Assembly: GCF_026210795.1 (NCBI RefSeq)
Contig: NC_089459.1
Location: 2,046,001-2,110,000, forward strand
Reading direction: 5' to 3'
Length of the DNA stretch: 64,000 bases
Source of the DNA: Rhizophagus irregularis
Taxonomy: Eukaryota; Glomeromycota; Glomeromycetes; Glomerales; Glomeraceae
The position numbers and the translations under genes are program-made. A model generated the notes under the pieces. It did not search any database. It had not been told where the DNA came from and worked only from the letters and a program-made list of their open reading frames with translations. Shown here piece after piece: positions 15,976-29,200 of the stretch (positions are counted from its first letter, which is position 1; each line of letters starts with the position of its first letter).

Positions 15976-16922
15976 ATTTTTTATTCAATAAATTGGGTTT
16001 TCAAAAATCTTGTCACAAAAAATAGAATATGATATGAAGGATCGTCAGATAGCAACCTATTTATATAAAAATTTGTTGTCTATCACATTTTCCGAATTAT
16101 TCCGTCTATTTCTATCTGATACCTTGCATGCAATGTTAGTTTAAACAAGGAACAAACAATACGTAAAAACCACAATCAAAAACTTCATATTTATTTATTA
16201 AGTACTTTAACACTCTAAACGCGTCCACATTGGGATAATGATCGACTGACAATTTTTATTAATTAACAAATATTTGTAATACAGATTCTAGTAAATAAAA
16301 AGATGGGACCCCGTTTATATCCCTTCAAACAACTTGCAAGTGATTTTATGTTCTAATTGTTATTAAATTAACTTTTCCCACATAATGTCCAACGATCATC
16401 ATTAGTATTAAATCAACATTTTGTTTGACAACACTCGAGTAAGTACTGGAGGTTAACATAGACATATAATTAAGACCTCGAAATAATGTTAATTTCCCTA
16501 ACTATCATGCATTCATGTTCTCATACACCATCAACTATTTATATCTTATTTTATTTCCAAAGATCAGTCAAATACTATGAAATTTATTTAATATCACGTT
16601 CCTTCATACCGTGTTAATAATATTATTCTTAACGATGTTGAGTTACCAATCTAATCATTATTCAACAGAAAAAACAATTCTGTAACATTTTATAAAGGTA
16701 TAATTGGTCGACTAATATTATAAGCGAGTAAGGGCTTTGAGAATTCAAAAAATGCCTACATGATGCAAATATAACATTGCACTTCTGTTAAATACTCAAT
16801 AAATAATATTCTAAAGGATTTGCAATGGATACCTTTTGATCAATATATTTATGCTGCAATGTAAAATTTCTTTTGAACATAATACTTTTGATTTGAGCAT
16901 ATAACTTTTGATTGCAATCATT
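15976..16922. other. intergenic, muskelin promoter to ZMAT5 3' end
   Basis: I see no gene. The part next to 15976 should hold the muskelin promoter; the part next to 16922 should hold the ZMAT5 3' UTR. Confidence 0.5.
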
Positions 16923-17611
16923 TTAATCCCACTGTGCAGCATGGGAAAAATCGTAGCCGGTTGGCGGAGGTGGCCTTAAGGAAGGTGGTAAATTTTTAGG
17001 CAATCCCGGTGGTAATTTATATTTGACATTTTGAACAGAAGGTTGACTCGGTCGATTCCAGACTTGTTGTATATTAAATCTATTAGTTTGTCGTTGAAGG
17101 AGATGCGGGTTATGCGCCAAGTAATCTATAACGAAAAAAATTATCAGAACAAAATTTCAAAATTTCAAAAAGTATTAAATGAATCTATTATTTACAGTGT
17201 GGATCAACGAATGTGAAATCGATTCCTTTTGGAACATGGGAGTATTTACAACTTAATCCGTATGGGCAATATCCATCATCTTTAAATTTTCTACAAGTAG
17301 GATTCTTACTATTTTCAATTAATAATTCAACAGGATCTATGAAAAAATGTTTTAGCTTTTTTTAATTCACAAAAAAAAGCATGATAAACTACTAATGAAT
17401 TAATGAATCAAAAATATATTTACCTTTATATGAATCATAGTGAAGTTTTACATTATTTTGGTGTTGAACACCTTCGAGATGTTTTCTTCTGTTTTCAGCA
17501 TTATCAGTCAAGGAACGATCGCAATAATCGCAATAATCTTTATAAAGATAATTAATTAGAAACTTCAAATTACAAAAAAAAAAATCTTTACCACTTACAC
17601 TTCTTCACCAT
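16923..17611 (-). CDS. zmat5: ZMAT5-like U11/U12 snRNP 20 kDa protein (minor spliceosome)
   Basis: ZMAT5 (U11/U12-20K) is a component of the U11/U12 di-snRNP that recognises U12-type introns. Exons on the minus strand are 17599-17611, 17424-17537, 17196-17336 and 16923-17125, closing to 471 nt (156 aa; the human protein is 170). The first coding exon is only 13 nt (MVKK plus one base) and splices to give MVKKYYCDYCDRSLTDNAEN, matching the family start. Domains: a U1-type C2H2 finger (C-x2-C, then RRKHLEGVQH), a CCCH finger (CRKFKDDGYC-PYGLSC-KYSH, C-x8-C-x5-C-x3-H), and the family's proline-rich tail (LPPSLRPPPPTGYDFSHAAQWD). The pairing of these fingers with this tail is specific, so I regard the call as firm. 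It implies a working minor spliceosome. Confidence 0.93.
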
Positions 17612-18108
17612 TAATAATTAATGGTTTTAAGAAATCTCGCGCAACTATACAAAATTTATAATCGACGTAGTAGGTGACGTTTATATGCGAAGTCACGTGC
17701 GTTGAAGATTAACTAAAAAGTTTCGAGTAAACAGGATCCCATCATTTATTACAAATACAAAAAAAAAATAATTTATCATCATCAAGCCATCCAGAATAAA
17801 AAGCGTATTCTTTCCGTCTTATTCTAAAATTTCATAAATTTTATAAACAACAGGCCGTTTTTTCTTTTATTTAACAGCATTGTTGTTAACCAACCGCTTC
17901 ATGTTTTGTTCATCAATTGAAAACAGACATCAAAAGCAGCGTCAACACATTTTTAGAAAGCGTTTACAGAAAAATAAACGTAAGAAATTAATAATTCCAA
18001 AACAAAGATTTTCTCAAAATTACTAGGGTAGCATACTATATTATAACAATTAAATCGCTATTTTTTTTTGTACTCTCAACTAGCGTTATAAAATTAAAGT
18101 TTGCAATC
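17612..18108. promoter_or_regulatory. divergent intergenic promoter region, ZMAT5/eIF5
   Basis: A 497-bp interval separates the start codons of ZMAT5 (-) and eIF5 (+). It must hold both promoters. I see no clear TATA element or named factor site that I would defend. Confidence 0.6.
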
Positions 18109-19729
18109 ATGGATACCCTTAATATCGGAGGAAATGAGAGGGATCGATTTTATCGATATAAAATGCCCAAACTTATTTCAAAGGTAAAGTAATTGGGTCT
18201 ATTGCTTTATGTTAAGTTTCTATTAAATAATTTACTGGCTTTTTGATTGTTATATTTTTATACAAGACTGATAAATCGATCCTAATTTCTAATAATTTGT
18301 AGTAATTACAATTATTATTAATCAAATATATATATATATTTTTTTTTTTGATCTATAGATTGAAGGCAAAGGTAATGGAATCAAAACTGTTGTCCCTAAT
18401 ATGTCTGATATCGCTCGTTCCTTGAGTCGCCCTCCGACCTGTAAGTATTTATTAGCAACTAATTAATATTATTTTAATATTAACCTTGAATGTTTATTGT
18501 TTGTATAGATCCAACTAAATTTTTTGGGTGTGAACTTGGGGCTCAGGTTAAAACTGATGAAAAAACTGATCGTTACATCGTAAATGGTGCACACGATGCA
18601 CCCAAACTCCAAGAATTGCTTGATGTCTTCATAAAAAAGTTTGTTCTTTGCGGTGGTTGTAGTAATCCCGAGACTGATTTGGTATGTTAATAATACCTTA
18701 TTGTAATGTTTAATATAACTATTTGACCTATTTGACCTATTTGACTTAATATTCAATGTTAATAGATCATTACCGGTAAAAATGCACATCAGAAAATCAT
18801 CCTTGATTGCAAAGCTTGCGGTCAAAGAACCGAAGTTGATATGCGTCACAAACTTGTTACCTATATTTTGAAACATCCACCCACCCCAATCAAAGGTAAA
18901 GGTAAGAAGGAAAAGAAAAGTAAAAAAAATGGAGATGAAGAAGCGGAATCTCCCACATCCCCAACTAGAGGTGATTCAGCAGAAGGATCTGAAGACGAGT
19001 TTACCAAACATATTGTTGCTGAAGCTTCCAAACTCCCTACTGCGGATCAAGTTGCAGACGACGATAATTGGGCCGTTGACACTTCTGAAGAAGCTGTCGC
19101 TGAACGCTTGAAAGACTTGTCTATCGACATGGAAGATGATCTTGAACCTCATGAATCACTTGACGTATGGATAAAAGAAAACCCAGGGGCTAAAAACAAC
19201 GATGTTTACAAGAAAATTAAAGAACTTGGGATTTCGAAAGATACTGATCTAGTTCTGAAATATCTTATTATTAATCTCTTCCCTGAGGATCTTCAAAAAG
19301 TTGATATTGAAAAGCAAATTAACAAGAGAGTAAAGTTATTCCAAAAGGTAAATGTAATTTGATTTTATGAATAAAATTTTGTATTTAAACTGTATAACTC
19401 ACTTTATATTCATGATTTAGTTTGTTACAAGTGCGGATGACCAGCTTGCTTTATTAGGAGCTACCGAAGAACTTCTTGCTCAACGTAAAGAGTTATTGGA
19501 AAGCAAGATTCTTGGTGCTATTTTAATGAATTACTATCAGAATGATTTACTTGAAGAGGAAGTCTTTCAAGCTTGGATTGGAGGCGCCGCCAATTCCTCC
19601 AAATATAAAGGTCTCTTTAAAAGAAATGTCTCCATGGCTAACGTCGATAAAGTAATTAATCAAGAAATTCGTGAAAAGGCTAAACCTTTCGCGAAATGGC
19701 TAGAAGAGGCAGAAGAAGATGACGAATGA
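18109..19729 (+). CDS. tif5: Translation initiation factor eIF5
   Basis: eIF5 is the GTPase-activating protein for eIF2 in the 43S/48S complex and nucleates the multifactor complex. Exons 18109-18183, 18359-18440, 18509-18681, 18766-19347 and 19421-19729 close to 1221 nt (406 aa; yeast 405, human 431). The N-terminal GAP domain has [20 protein letters not shown] with the arginine finger (R16 here, Arg15 in yeast), then [13 protein letters not shown] and [15 protein letters not shown] zinc ribbon uses CGGC and CKAC. A Lys-rich and then acidic linker leads to the C-terminal W2/HEAT domain ([13 protein letters not shown]) and the acidic-aromatic end [14 protein letters not shown], the usual eIF2-beta and eIF3 contact surface. 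Nothing is missing. Confidence 0.97.
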
Positions 19730-20493
19730 AGGTCTCTTCAATAGACAACTACATTTAACAAAAATTCCCATTTCCATATTTTTTTTGAATTTCTCGTGAT
19801 TTATTATTATGTTATTTTTTAAATATATTATTATTATTATCATTATTGTTACTTAATAAACTCATTTATTATATATAAGTGTCATGTGATGGACAAATTG
19901 TTTACGGTAGTATGTAAAATGTATTGTGGCGTATTGTGGCGATTAAAAATTTGCTGTGAATTATACAAAACTAAATTCGGTAAATAAGTAAGTGCACACA
20001 TATGAAGATTTGTTTGTTAAAGGGGGTGTGAAAGAAATATTTAAGGTTTACGGTCAGATGAAGTAGTGAGTAACTAAATATAATAATGCATAAACATTTC
20101 ATATATGCAATAAATTAATTTATTTTACTTGAGAGTTTGAAAACTTCAAGCTACGCGCCCAGATAATTCAATAATCACGCGAAAAAATAAGTTGATATGT
20201 AATATGTAATTGTACAGGTTAAATCACCTGAAATACGTTTGATTCAAAAAAAGAAAATTTATTTAATTATGATATTGAAAATCATGTGTCTTTCACAAGG
20301 AGATCAACTCGGTATTCAAATGACGGCATATGTGTAAACTCTCAACTCTCTCTCAAAAAATTTATTATAAATAATTCTAATTTTTTCATCTCTTTTTTTT
20401 TCTTTTTTTTTAAAAAAAAAACCTATTGATTTAATTAATTTCCGGTTCGAATTACTTCACAAATACTAGCTCACCCCTTTTTTTTAAAAAAAA
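19730..20493. other. intergenic between eIF5 and 20494 gene
   Basis: It should contain the eIF5 3' UTR (polyadenylation-like AATAAA at about 19856) and the promoter of the next gene. No gene seen. Confidence 0.5.
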
Positions 20494-21097
20494 ATGTCTA
20501 CAACAACTAAACCGACTAAAGCTAATGAAGATATGGGTATGTTAGGTGATAATGTTAAATGGATGGATTTAATTTTATGACCAACTAATCTATCTTTCTT
20601 TTTCAGAAACAATTAAATCTATCGGGAACCCATTTGAAAATCGAAAGAAAATGGAAGACAAAATTGTTGGCATGTTAGTTCCAAATAGGTCTTCAGAAGA
20701 TCAATATAAGAATTCAGGACCTGGCAAAGGTTTAATACATTATTTGACGCATCCAAAAGAATTACGAGATGAACACCCTGTATGGCATTATTTCTACTTA
20801 TGTGCCTTAATATTTGCAGCATTCGTTTCATTATTTATTGGACCTGTTATTTTTGGAATGTTGGCAGCAATTGGAGGTTTTGGAACTCCGTTTATTTTAT
20901 CAATGATGGGAAGCGGAATTGGTTTATTATTGGGGTTGGTATTTGGCGTTATTTTCGCCGTAGTCTGTATTGTTGCTTTGGTTAGAGCTGTTGGTTTAGC
21001 TGCTGAGTGGGTTTTAGACACTCTTTGGTATGGTGGAAATGATTTATTGGAATTGACGAAAGAAAGAGTCTTGGCATTGATTAATGATTCAAATTGA
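20494..21097 (+). CDS. small glycine-rich multi-span membrane protein, family not recognised
   Basis: Exons 20494-20536 and 20607-21097 splice in phase (M|ETIKSIGNPF) to 177 aa. The soluble N-terminal part of about 75 residues includes HPKELRDEHPVWHYFY just before the membrane. About residues 77-145 form one long hydrophobic block (LCALIFAAFVSLFIGPVIFG, then FILSMMGSGIGLLLGLVFG, then VVCIVALVRAVG), giving two hairpins or three to four helices rich in small-xxx-small contacts. The tail (LDTLWYGGNDLLELTKERV) is amphipathic. This layout recalls hydrophobic-hairpin proteins of the ER and lipid droplets, but that is only a resemblance. Confidence 0.8.
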
Positions 21098-23997
21098 AAT
21101 TCTAAACAATATAGATATATATAGTCGTTATTTAAAAAAGTACTTATTTCATATGTATCTTTTATATTTTTTTACCACATTTGTGGCTGGATGAATTTTT
21201 TTATTGATATTTGTTAAAACGCATATGATTTATAATTTCTTTTTCTACATAAATAAAAAAAAAAAGGTTTTATCAATTGGAAATATTCTAAATATTCTGA
21301 GCTAAAGTTAATATTATTATCATGTGGTTTGTTCTACAAATGTTCAAATTAAATAAAATATATTAAATATATCGTAGATTTTAAGTTCTTATTAAAATCT
21401 AGATTAAATAATTACAATCTTATTAGTAAAATATATATACTCAGACCTGATATTCGATATATATTAAAAACTCAAAATAACGACATATTAGAGTTTGACT
21501 TTACTAATAGGAATTTTCAATAAGATTAATACACGAAATTAACTCTTTACTACTTGCTATCTTATTTGTTATAATTTTTTTTTTATTATAAATGCAACGT
21601 ATTATCTGTATTATTTAATTATATTATTTAGTGGTTATATGTATATTAAATTTCTTTGCCCATAATTACTTCTGTACAAAATTATGTAATGCTGCCAAGA
21701 ATTAATGCATATGACATTTAAAGAGGGTGAAAAATAGATTTTTTACAACAAAATAATTTTAAGTTCCTAGAATACATATGAAAAATGAAAAAGGAAGGAT
21801 GTAACATGAATAATAAAAGAACAGTAGTAATATCTTGTGTGATAAATAATTATTTTTATATTAAAATATGCAATTAACAATATGAAAAAACTATTTAACT
21901 ATAATTAAAAATTCTTAGATTATAAATAGATTAAATTTAAATTGCAATCCAGTTTATTAGATTGTAATTTATTAAATCTTTTTAAAAAAACAAAATTAAC
22001 AATATTTGGATAGAATTTCATATTATGGAGTTGTATTAAAATTGATACTTTTTGCTTTTTAGTCTTTCAAATATTTATATATAAGTATATTACAAGTTTT
22101 TAAACCTTTTATTATAATAAAAAATTCATATATAATATTAACTGACTTCTTAAAATTTGCAAAATATTTAGAATATATAACCTGTTATACTTTTAAAGAA
22201 ATCCAATTTAATAATTTTGATTATAGTATTTTTTTTTAAAAAAAATCAATTATAAAAAACAGTAAAAGTAATAAAATAAAATTAATATATATTATAAATT
22301 TTAAAGATTATATAATAAATTAAGATCTTAAATAATATTAAAAGAACTTAGATTTAATTTTATTTAAATCTTATAATTAATTTTGATTTCAAATATATAG
22401 AATTATATTAATTTTTTGGCTTTAAATTTTATTAATTTAAGAATCAATAATTTGATTTATAATTTTTAAAAACATTATATTAGATTTATCAGAATTTAAA
22501 TATTGCAAAATAAGTCAAATATTTTAAATAAAGAAAAGTAAAAAAATATTCTTTTTACAATATTTTAGTCAATGTCAATACTAAAAACCTAAATTTACTA
22601 TTATTGGATTTCTTTTATTAAAAGAATCTAATAATATATATTTTATTTTAAAATTTTTATTATATAAAATTTAAGTTATTTTAGTATTATTTGAAGTTCT
22701 AATAAGCATTATAATTAGAAAGAAAAAAACTATATCTAGTACTATTATAATTTTCCACATCTAAAGATTGTTAGAAAAAAAACAAGAATTTTATATAATA
22801 AAATTTAAAAATTAATAGAAGAATATTTAAAAAGAAAATTTTATAATGAAAATAAGAAATCAAATAAATATTAAAGGATAAATAAAAATATTTAATATAA
22901 TATTTATATAAAAATTAAAAAGTTTGAAGAATTAATATAATTTAGTAATAGATAAATATTTTTATTCAAATTTTAAAATTAGTTGTATAGAAAGTTGTTG
23001 GACCTTTTGTTATTTTATTTTAATTTACATATATATATATATATATTTTATTTTATTTTAGATTTTATTTTTCTTTTTTGTATTTGTATTTCTTTTTTCA
23101 AGTATATTCTTTAGTATTTTTGTTTAAATGTAATCTTTATCAAATGTATTTGGCTACTACTACAGGATTCTGAATATCTAATATAGGTTATAAGGTCAAA
23201 ATCACTTATTTTTTACTAAAACTCAAAAAATCATTTTTTTGCAAATATCTTGGCATCCAGTAGTCCAATTTTAATAAACTTTTTTAAAATTGTAAAGTTC
23301 AATAAAAGTTATAATACAAAAAAAAATTCATTAAAATTGGATCACTAAATGCTGAAAAAAATCCCAATTTTAAAAGATTAGAAGTACTTCAATAATAAGA
23401 TTGGAAATTCAAAATTAATTTTAATCCTTACTGTTTAAGTAATAAATGCATTTTTGTCTATAAATATAAAATATTGAAAATTTTATTAAAATTTTATGAG
23501 AATTTGTTCATAGTATATAGGTTTTGATTTGTTAATTGGTCTTAGTGAAATCAAGTTTATGGTCGGTCTAAAATGATCTGATTTATCTTTAAGAAATACT
23601 TCGAAAAACATAATTACAATGAAATGAAATCTATTTACAAGAATTAATTTAAAAATGTAATTCTATTGTACAAAATATCTATGTATTAATTATTAAAATA
23701 ACCTAGTAAGGGTGATATTGAAGTTATGATAATAAAATCAAGCAACATTTAAAATTGAACCCAATTTATAGATTTGTCATAAAAACATTCATTCTTGCAC
23801 AACAGCAAGGGAAACCAGTCCCATATTAAGCAAATATTAGAAAAGAGGAACAAAATTTTGGCAAACTTATGTGGTCATATATTTACGCAAAGAAATAAAG
23901 ATTACTAAAGAAGCAAGAAATAAAAAAAAACGAGATATAAATTAAAGAGTTTCGAAAACTCGAAAAGGAAACTTTTTACTTTATAACATTAGAGATC
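21098..23997. other. 2.9-kb AT-rich intergenic region
   Basis: No gene seen. About 23240-23345 holds a diverged inverted repeat built on TCCAATTTTAAT/ATTAAAATTGGA, possibly the remains of a small element. An (AT)n run lies at about 23030-23046. Confidence 0.5.
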
Positions 23998-24915
23998 TCA
24001 AGTTTGGTGCTCTTCAGGTAAAATCGAAGATTCAAAATTCCATGTTGACTGCGCTTCCGTCAAAGCAACTTCAGATTCAGTAGCTGCTTCATTTGATGGT
24101 ATATTAATAACTGTTAATCTTTCTTCGGGAAATTGTAATGAATGTGAACTGAATCCATTTCCAAGAAAATTTGGATCGAAACCACTGAAAATTTGTGAAG
24201 GAGTTAAAGAAGATAATGGATTTTGTTCCAAACTATCTGAAAACATTGAAGTCATTTCTTCCAAAGATAATGATTGTGGGAGTGTCAATGAAGGCATATT
24301 CATTTGTGAAGCATCAAATGGAATGTACAATGGTGTTGCAAGAGGTGTATACATAGATGGGTATACACTAGGTGCTAAGATAAGATCGGAAAATATTGGA
24401 GTAGCAATCATTGGAGGAGGAGTAGTAATCATTGGAGGAGAAGGGTAATAAGCTTGGCCTCTTGATGATGCCGATGCATAAGGTGAACTTGATTCTTTCT
24501 TAGAAGGAGATTTGTTTTTTTTCGGTTTTTTAGGATTGTGGCTTGAATAAGGAACAAATCTCTTATATCTAAAACTTTCTTTTAATTTTGTTTCTAGTTC
24601 GCCACATGCATCTACAACTTCTGGAGCTGCAAAAGACCATGCATCACTAGCAATTTTGGAGACTTCGCCCAAGACTAAATAATCTTGTTTTTGTTTTGAT
24701 TTTTGCAAATAAGTGCGAAAAATCATAAAACTATTAATCCATTTCTTTTTTGAGGGTTCGCTATAATAAGAATAGTCTTTGGAAATTTCCTCTTTTGTTG
24801 GAAGAGGGAAACGGTGTTGACCATGGTCAGGGTGATCTATAAAGACAAATTTCCTATCGCTTTCTAGCTCAAGAATTGAAAAGTAATGCGGTCGAAATGG
24901 TGGATCCATTATCAT
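23998..24915 (-). CDS. HMG-box protein (MATA_HMG-like)
   Basis: Single-exon gene of 305 aa starting MIMDPPFRPHYF. A divergent HMG box spans about residues 53-118: KKKWINSFMIFRTYLQKSKQ, then LGEVSKIASDAWSFAAPEVV, then KLKESFRYKRF. It is followed by a basic KKPKKNKSPSKK stretch, probably a nuclear localisation signal, and a Pro/Ser/Met-rich tail resembling an activation region. The box fits the MATA_HMG class that is expanded in arbuscular mycorrhizal fungi, where the genes are usually short and intronless. DNA binding is inferred. Nothing shows it is a mating-type locus: no partner homeodomain or sugar transporter gene lies beside it. Expression is not testable here. Confidence 0.75.
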   Translation of the reverse strand: MIMDPPFRPHYFSILELESDRKFVFIDHPDHGQHRFPLPTKEEISKDYSYYSEPSKKKWINSFMIFRTYLQKSKQKQDYLVLGEVSKIASDAWSFAAPEVVDACGELETKLKESFRYKRFVPYSSHNPKKPKKNKSPSKKESSSPYASASSRGQAYYPSPPMITTPPPMIATPIFSDLILAPSVYPSMYTPLATPLYIPFDASQMNMPSLTLPQSLSLEEMTSMFSDSLEQNPLSSLTPSQIFSGFDPNFLGNGFSSHSLQFPEERLTVINIPSNEAATESEVALTEAQSTWNFESSILPEEHQT

Positions 24916-26262
24916 CTATTACTACAGAGGAGGAATTTTTTTTTTAATCTCACTATATATAGATAAATGTGGATATTAGGCTTAATTTTTTTTAAAATGC
25001 AAAAAAAGTAAAATTTGATTGGACGAGACTTTTTTTCAGATCAAAAAAAGGTTTTGCAATTACTAATTCTCACGTTTTTTTTTGAATTTAGGTTGGGTAT
25101 TCTCTGATTAAAAAATTTGAATATTTTTTAATTTTCTTATGCCCATATTTTAAGATACCAATTTATCGTATCGTTCTTTTTTATTATAAATTTAAGGATC
25201 GCAACGAAACAAATACTCAAGGAACGGAAAATTTCGTTTTTTCAAAATGAATGAAACAAATAAGAAAGTACTAATCAGCCAAATCAATATCTTTCGTTTA
25301 TATTTATACATAAACTAAAAATTCATTGTTACACATTGAGTAACTTCATTAGAATGTCTAAACTTGGGTAAACTTGCGCCGATATTCCTTTATACAAAAT
25401 TTCATTTCAATCCTGTTAAAGAAATGAGTCAAAGATGTCAAAGATAAATAGAATTCTAATGTAACAATAAAAAAAACAAACGTTATTTGGATATCGTAAT
25501 ATTACATCAAAGAATTATTAATGGCCCAATGAATATCTTTTACTTTTTGGTAGATTGCTTCCGACTTTCGTTGCGAAATTTGTACACTTTTTAAATTTTT
25601 TCTTGCACGAATGGCAACACTCAGACTCCAAAGAGTGATATAATAAGAGTCATACGAAAATTCTTTTAAAAACTTATGCTATGGAATATTTATTCCGAAT
25701 TAACACCAATAAAATTAAAAAATTGCGTGATAATAATTTTTATAAACAAACTTGAAAGTAATCTTTTAAGTAAATTTGAAATAAAAGTTTCGGGAGAGGA
25801 AAATATTTTTTAAAAAAATGCAAAAGTTCATATATATATATGTTGAAATGAATTAATAATTCATTTGTTTACTGGTAACGGGTGCACCATAATTTATATT
25901 TCTCCTCTCAGGTGTCTCAGTTTGATACTCGTGCGCAAAGTATTATAATTCTTTGAAAGCCAAATTGGATATATAGAGATATCATTTACATTTCTTGCAT
26001 GTGTGATACGATAATCGAATTAATCGATGTCATTATAAAAGTTTAAAACATTGTGCAAAGTAATTCATAATTCACGAGTTTATATCACGTGGCAATTGCA
26101 TCACATTGTATCGTAGTTATGTACTACGTACAATAAGCCAAATGATTGTTTATCGGAAATAACGGAAATAACGAAAACTTTCTTTTCACGTTATACTTTT
26201 TCTTTAACGTTTTCTTTTTTTTCTTTTTATGTTAAATAAAAGCTATTTTAATATAAATAAAT
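24916..26262. promoter_or_regulatory. divergent intergenic region, HMG gene and DNA-PKcs
   Basis: 1.35 kb between divergent start codons. No gene seen. A pyrimidine-rich stretch of CTTTTC/TTTTCTT words lies at about 26175-26230, just upstream of the DNA-PKcs ATG. Confidence 0.5.
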
Positions 26263-29200
26263 ATGTCGGGCTTAGATAAATTACAAAACTGTTTGCAGGA
26301 ACTCGGGAATTGTCGCCAAAATATAGTGCAGAAGTCTAGTTTTGGCGAGGCCGTTGGTGAGGCTCTTAGATATAGCCAAGATATTGATCATATAGTTTCT
26401 AATGAAATTGAGAATCAAGAGCTCGGTACTTTTTTAAATTTGATCTTTTTTTAATTGGTATTTTTAATTAAAGTGTATAATTAACTGCGCCAAATATTAA
26501 ATCATGTGACCTTTATAATTAAAAAAGGTCTTGCAACACAATTGTTATTTGATCCTCAAATTGGAATCATTAAATTTTTAAATGATACTTCACGAGTTAC
26601 TGATCCAGTATTAGCGAAGGCAAAAATTGCGCTTTTAGAATTTCTTTTTCTTTATATCCGAAAGATCAAATCTGATATTGAACCATATGCAGAGAGCATC
26701 AAGGTTTATATTTTATATGTGATTGTTAAAATTTTGATATATAACTGATTGTTATATTCAATTGGTAGAATGTTCACTTTGGAATTCTTAACGTTGATGA
26801 CGAGGCCTTCGTGAAAGCTGCATCTTTTAAGCCAATGATGGCGATGCTTGATTCAAGCAAAAGATTTATTGATCCCGAGAAATTGAATGTTAAAGATATC
26901 ATTTCACGGTAACTTTAATCGTTGTTACATTTATTTATTAAGTACGATAGTATGATTTATTTGAATATGATTATACCTATGCAGATATCTTGAGATTTTC
27001 TTCGTGAGAACAAAGGGTACATCTGGAGTAAAAGGTGTTATATTTCAATATTTTAATAATGTTTCAAGATTCATATATATGTTTTTTTAACTTTGAGATA
27101 TTTTATTATCAGCCAAAGCGGGAGCTTTAGATATGTTGGGAATACTTGCTCATCGATTTCCAGAATATGTCGATTTTGAAAAAAATAAAATTCTTCGCGT
27201 TTTTTTAGCCAACCTTAAAGAAAAATCCTTAACAGATGCAGCATTCACAGGATTGTACTCATTTTTATTTGCTTACCCGGATTCGATTAAAAAAGACAAT
27301 CAGTATGTTTTTAAATGTATCATGAACAGTATTACAATGGTAGAAAACGGTAGGATGTATAGTATAGTTAAAAGTTAGTATCGTTCAGATTTCGTGGGTT
27401 TATCATTTGTATTTTCTCAATTCATTCGATTAATCATAATTATCTTATTATTGCATCAGCTGGACTCCAGTACATAATAGATCATTCAAATATATTTGGT
27501 GAATTTTATTTACTTGAGTATAAAGAAATATGGCAATGTCTTTGGAAATTACGCGTCCATCAAAATTCAGAAGTTAAGAACGCGGCATTTAAGGCTATTT
27601 GGGCTTTTTTGAAACAGGTTACGTTATTGTAAAAGTTTAATCATAACATTTGATAACAATTTAACAATTTATTCAAACAATAACGCGTTAATTTCTTTAT
27701 TAGATTGCAAAAGTATTAAATTCTGCCACAGAATTCAAAGAATTCAATTGTGTTGATGTAGGTTTAATTTCATAAAATTTTCTTTTGTTCTTTTTTTAAA
27801 ACAAAAAAACTTAAATCATTTTGATTATTTTTCTCAGTATTTTATGTTAACATTTGATAATATTGCGGGGGAAGTCAAAAAAACATCAGATCAGCGACTA
27901 AGTAAAGAGGAACAAGACCAAAAAACAAAAGATTTATCAATTGCAGTACGTGGTGTTGGTTATTTTGCCGCTTCCGTTAAAAAGTTGGATAAGGAAGAAA
28001 GATACAAGCCAATATTTCAAAATCTTCTTAACCCAAGTGATTGGGCTATCTCAAAGTATGCATTGTGTACTGATATTGCAAGTTTTTCATACAAACATTT
28101 ATTTTATTAATATATTTTTTAGTTTAAATGAAGTTGAAATCACACACGCGCTATCGCAAATCCCATTGTTTATTGAAGCCTATTGTTTTATTGGACGAGA
28201 GTATGATGAAATCTTTCATCAATTAAGGGAGACAATTGAACATGAAGTGGGACTAATGATGATTTATTTCCCACGCATGGTTTATGACTTGAGGCTCCGT
28301 TGTGTTAACGCATTTGAACATTTATTGTGGGTGTTCTATCTAAAGGGCAGGGGGACTATACAAAAATTTGTTTCTAAATCATGTAACGAAAACTTAAATT
28401 TATATTTCTATTTCAAGCATGGAATCTTTTGTCTTATTATTATTTTTATCTAATAATGTGTTTATTTTTATTGCTTAGTTTATCAAATTTTAATTCTTAC
28501 GTGTTCAGATGCTATCCAGCTTCAAAGTCGTTCTGACTTGCAAAATGCAAGTTCAGTTGGTATGATTGATGTTGTGGCGGAACATACATATCAGGAAATG
28601 TTCTTTTTCTGGGAGAATATATTTAAAGATTCAACTTTGTCGTGGATTATTGATCAAAGTGGCTTTCCGATTGAGAAAAATCAATTACACACCATTCAGT
28701 TGGAATTCTTTTCGATACTTTATGATGAATTTATGTCGTCAGTATTTCAATTGTTACGGACTTTAAATTTAACAGTTACGGAAGCTAGAGATGCTCAGCT
28801 TGGAACATCCATAATGAAGAATAATGATCATGAAATTGACGCCAATCTCATAGCTATAGCGGGTTCCGGTGATTTAGAAACTCTTCAACCGATAGTTTCT
28901 AAGGATTTCGTTCTTTTTCAAAACCTTGTGGATTTCTGGCAATTGTTTTTACCTCAAATAAAAAGTGATTTGTTTTCAAGATGGGTCTATCTTGCTAGTG
29001 ACACGCTAATAACATTTTCCACCCAATATCCATATATTAGTGGATTCTACAAAATGTTAGGTTCGTGTTTGACAGTATGCGAATCTATCAAATTTTTTGA
29101 CGGTATAAAGAATGTTGATAATGAGGTATTTGCAATTAAAAATTATTTCTAATTTGATTTGAACTATTAACTTAGATCATTAATAAAAACTAGAATATCA

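Noticed and set aside
20794-21021. 75-aa minus-strand ORF
   Set aside because: Antisense shadow of the membrane protein gene at 20494-21097.
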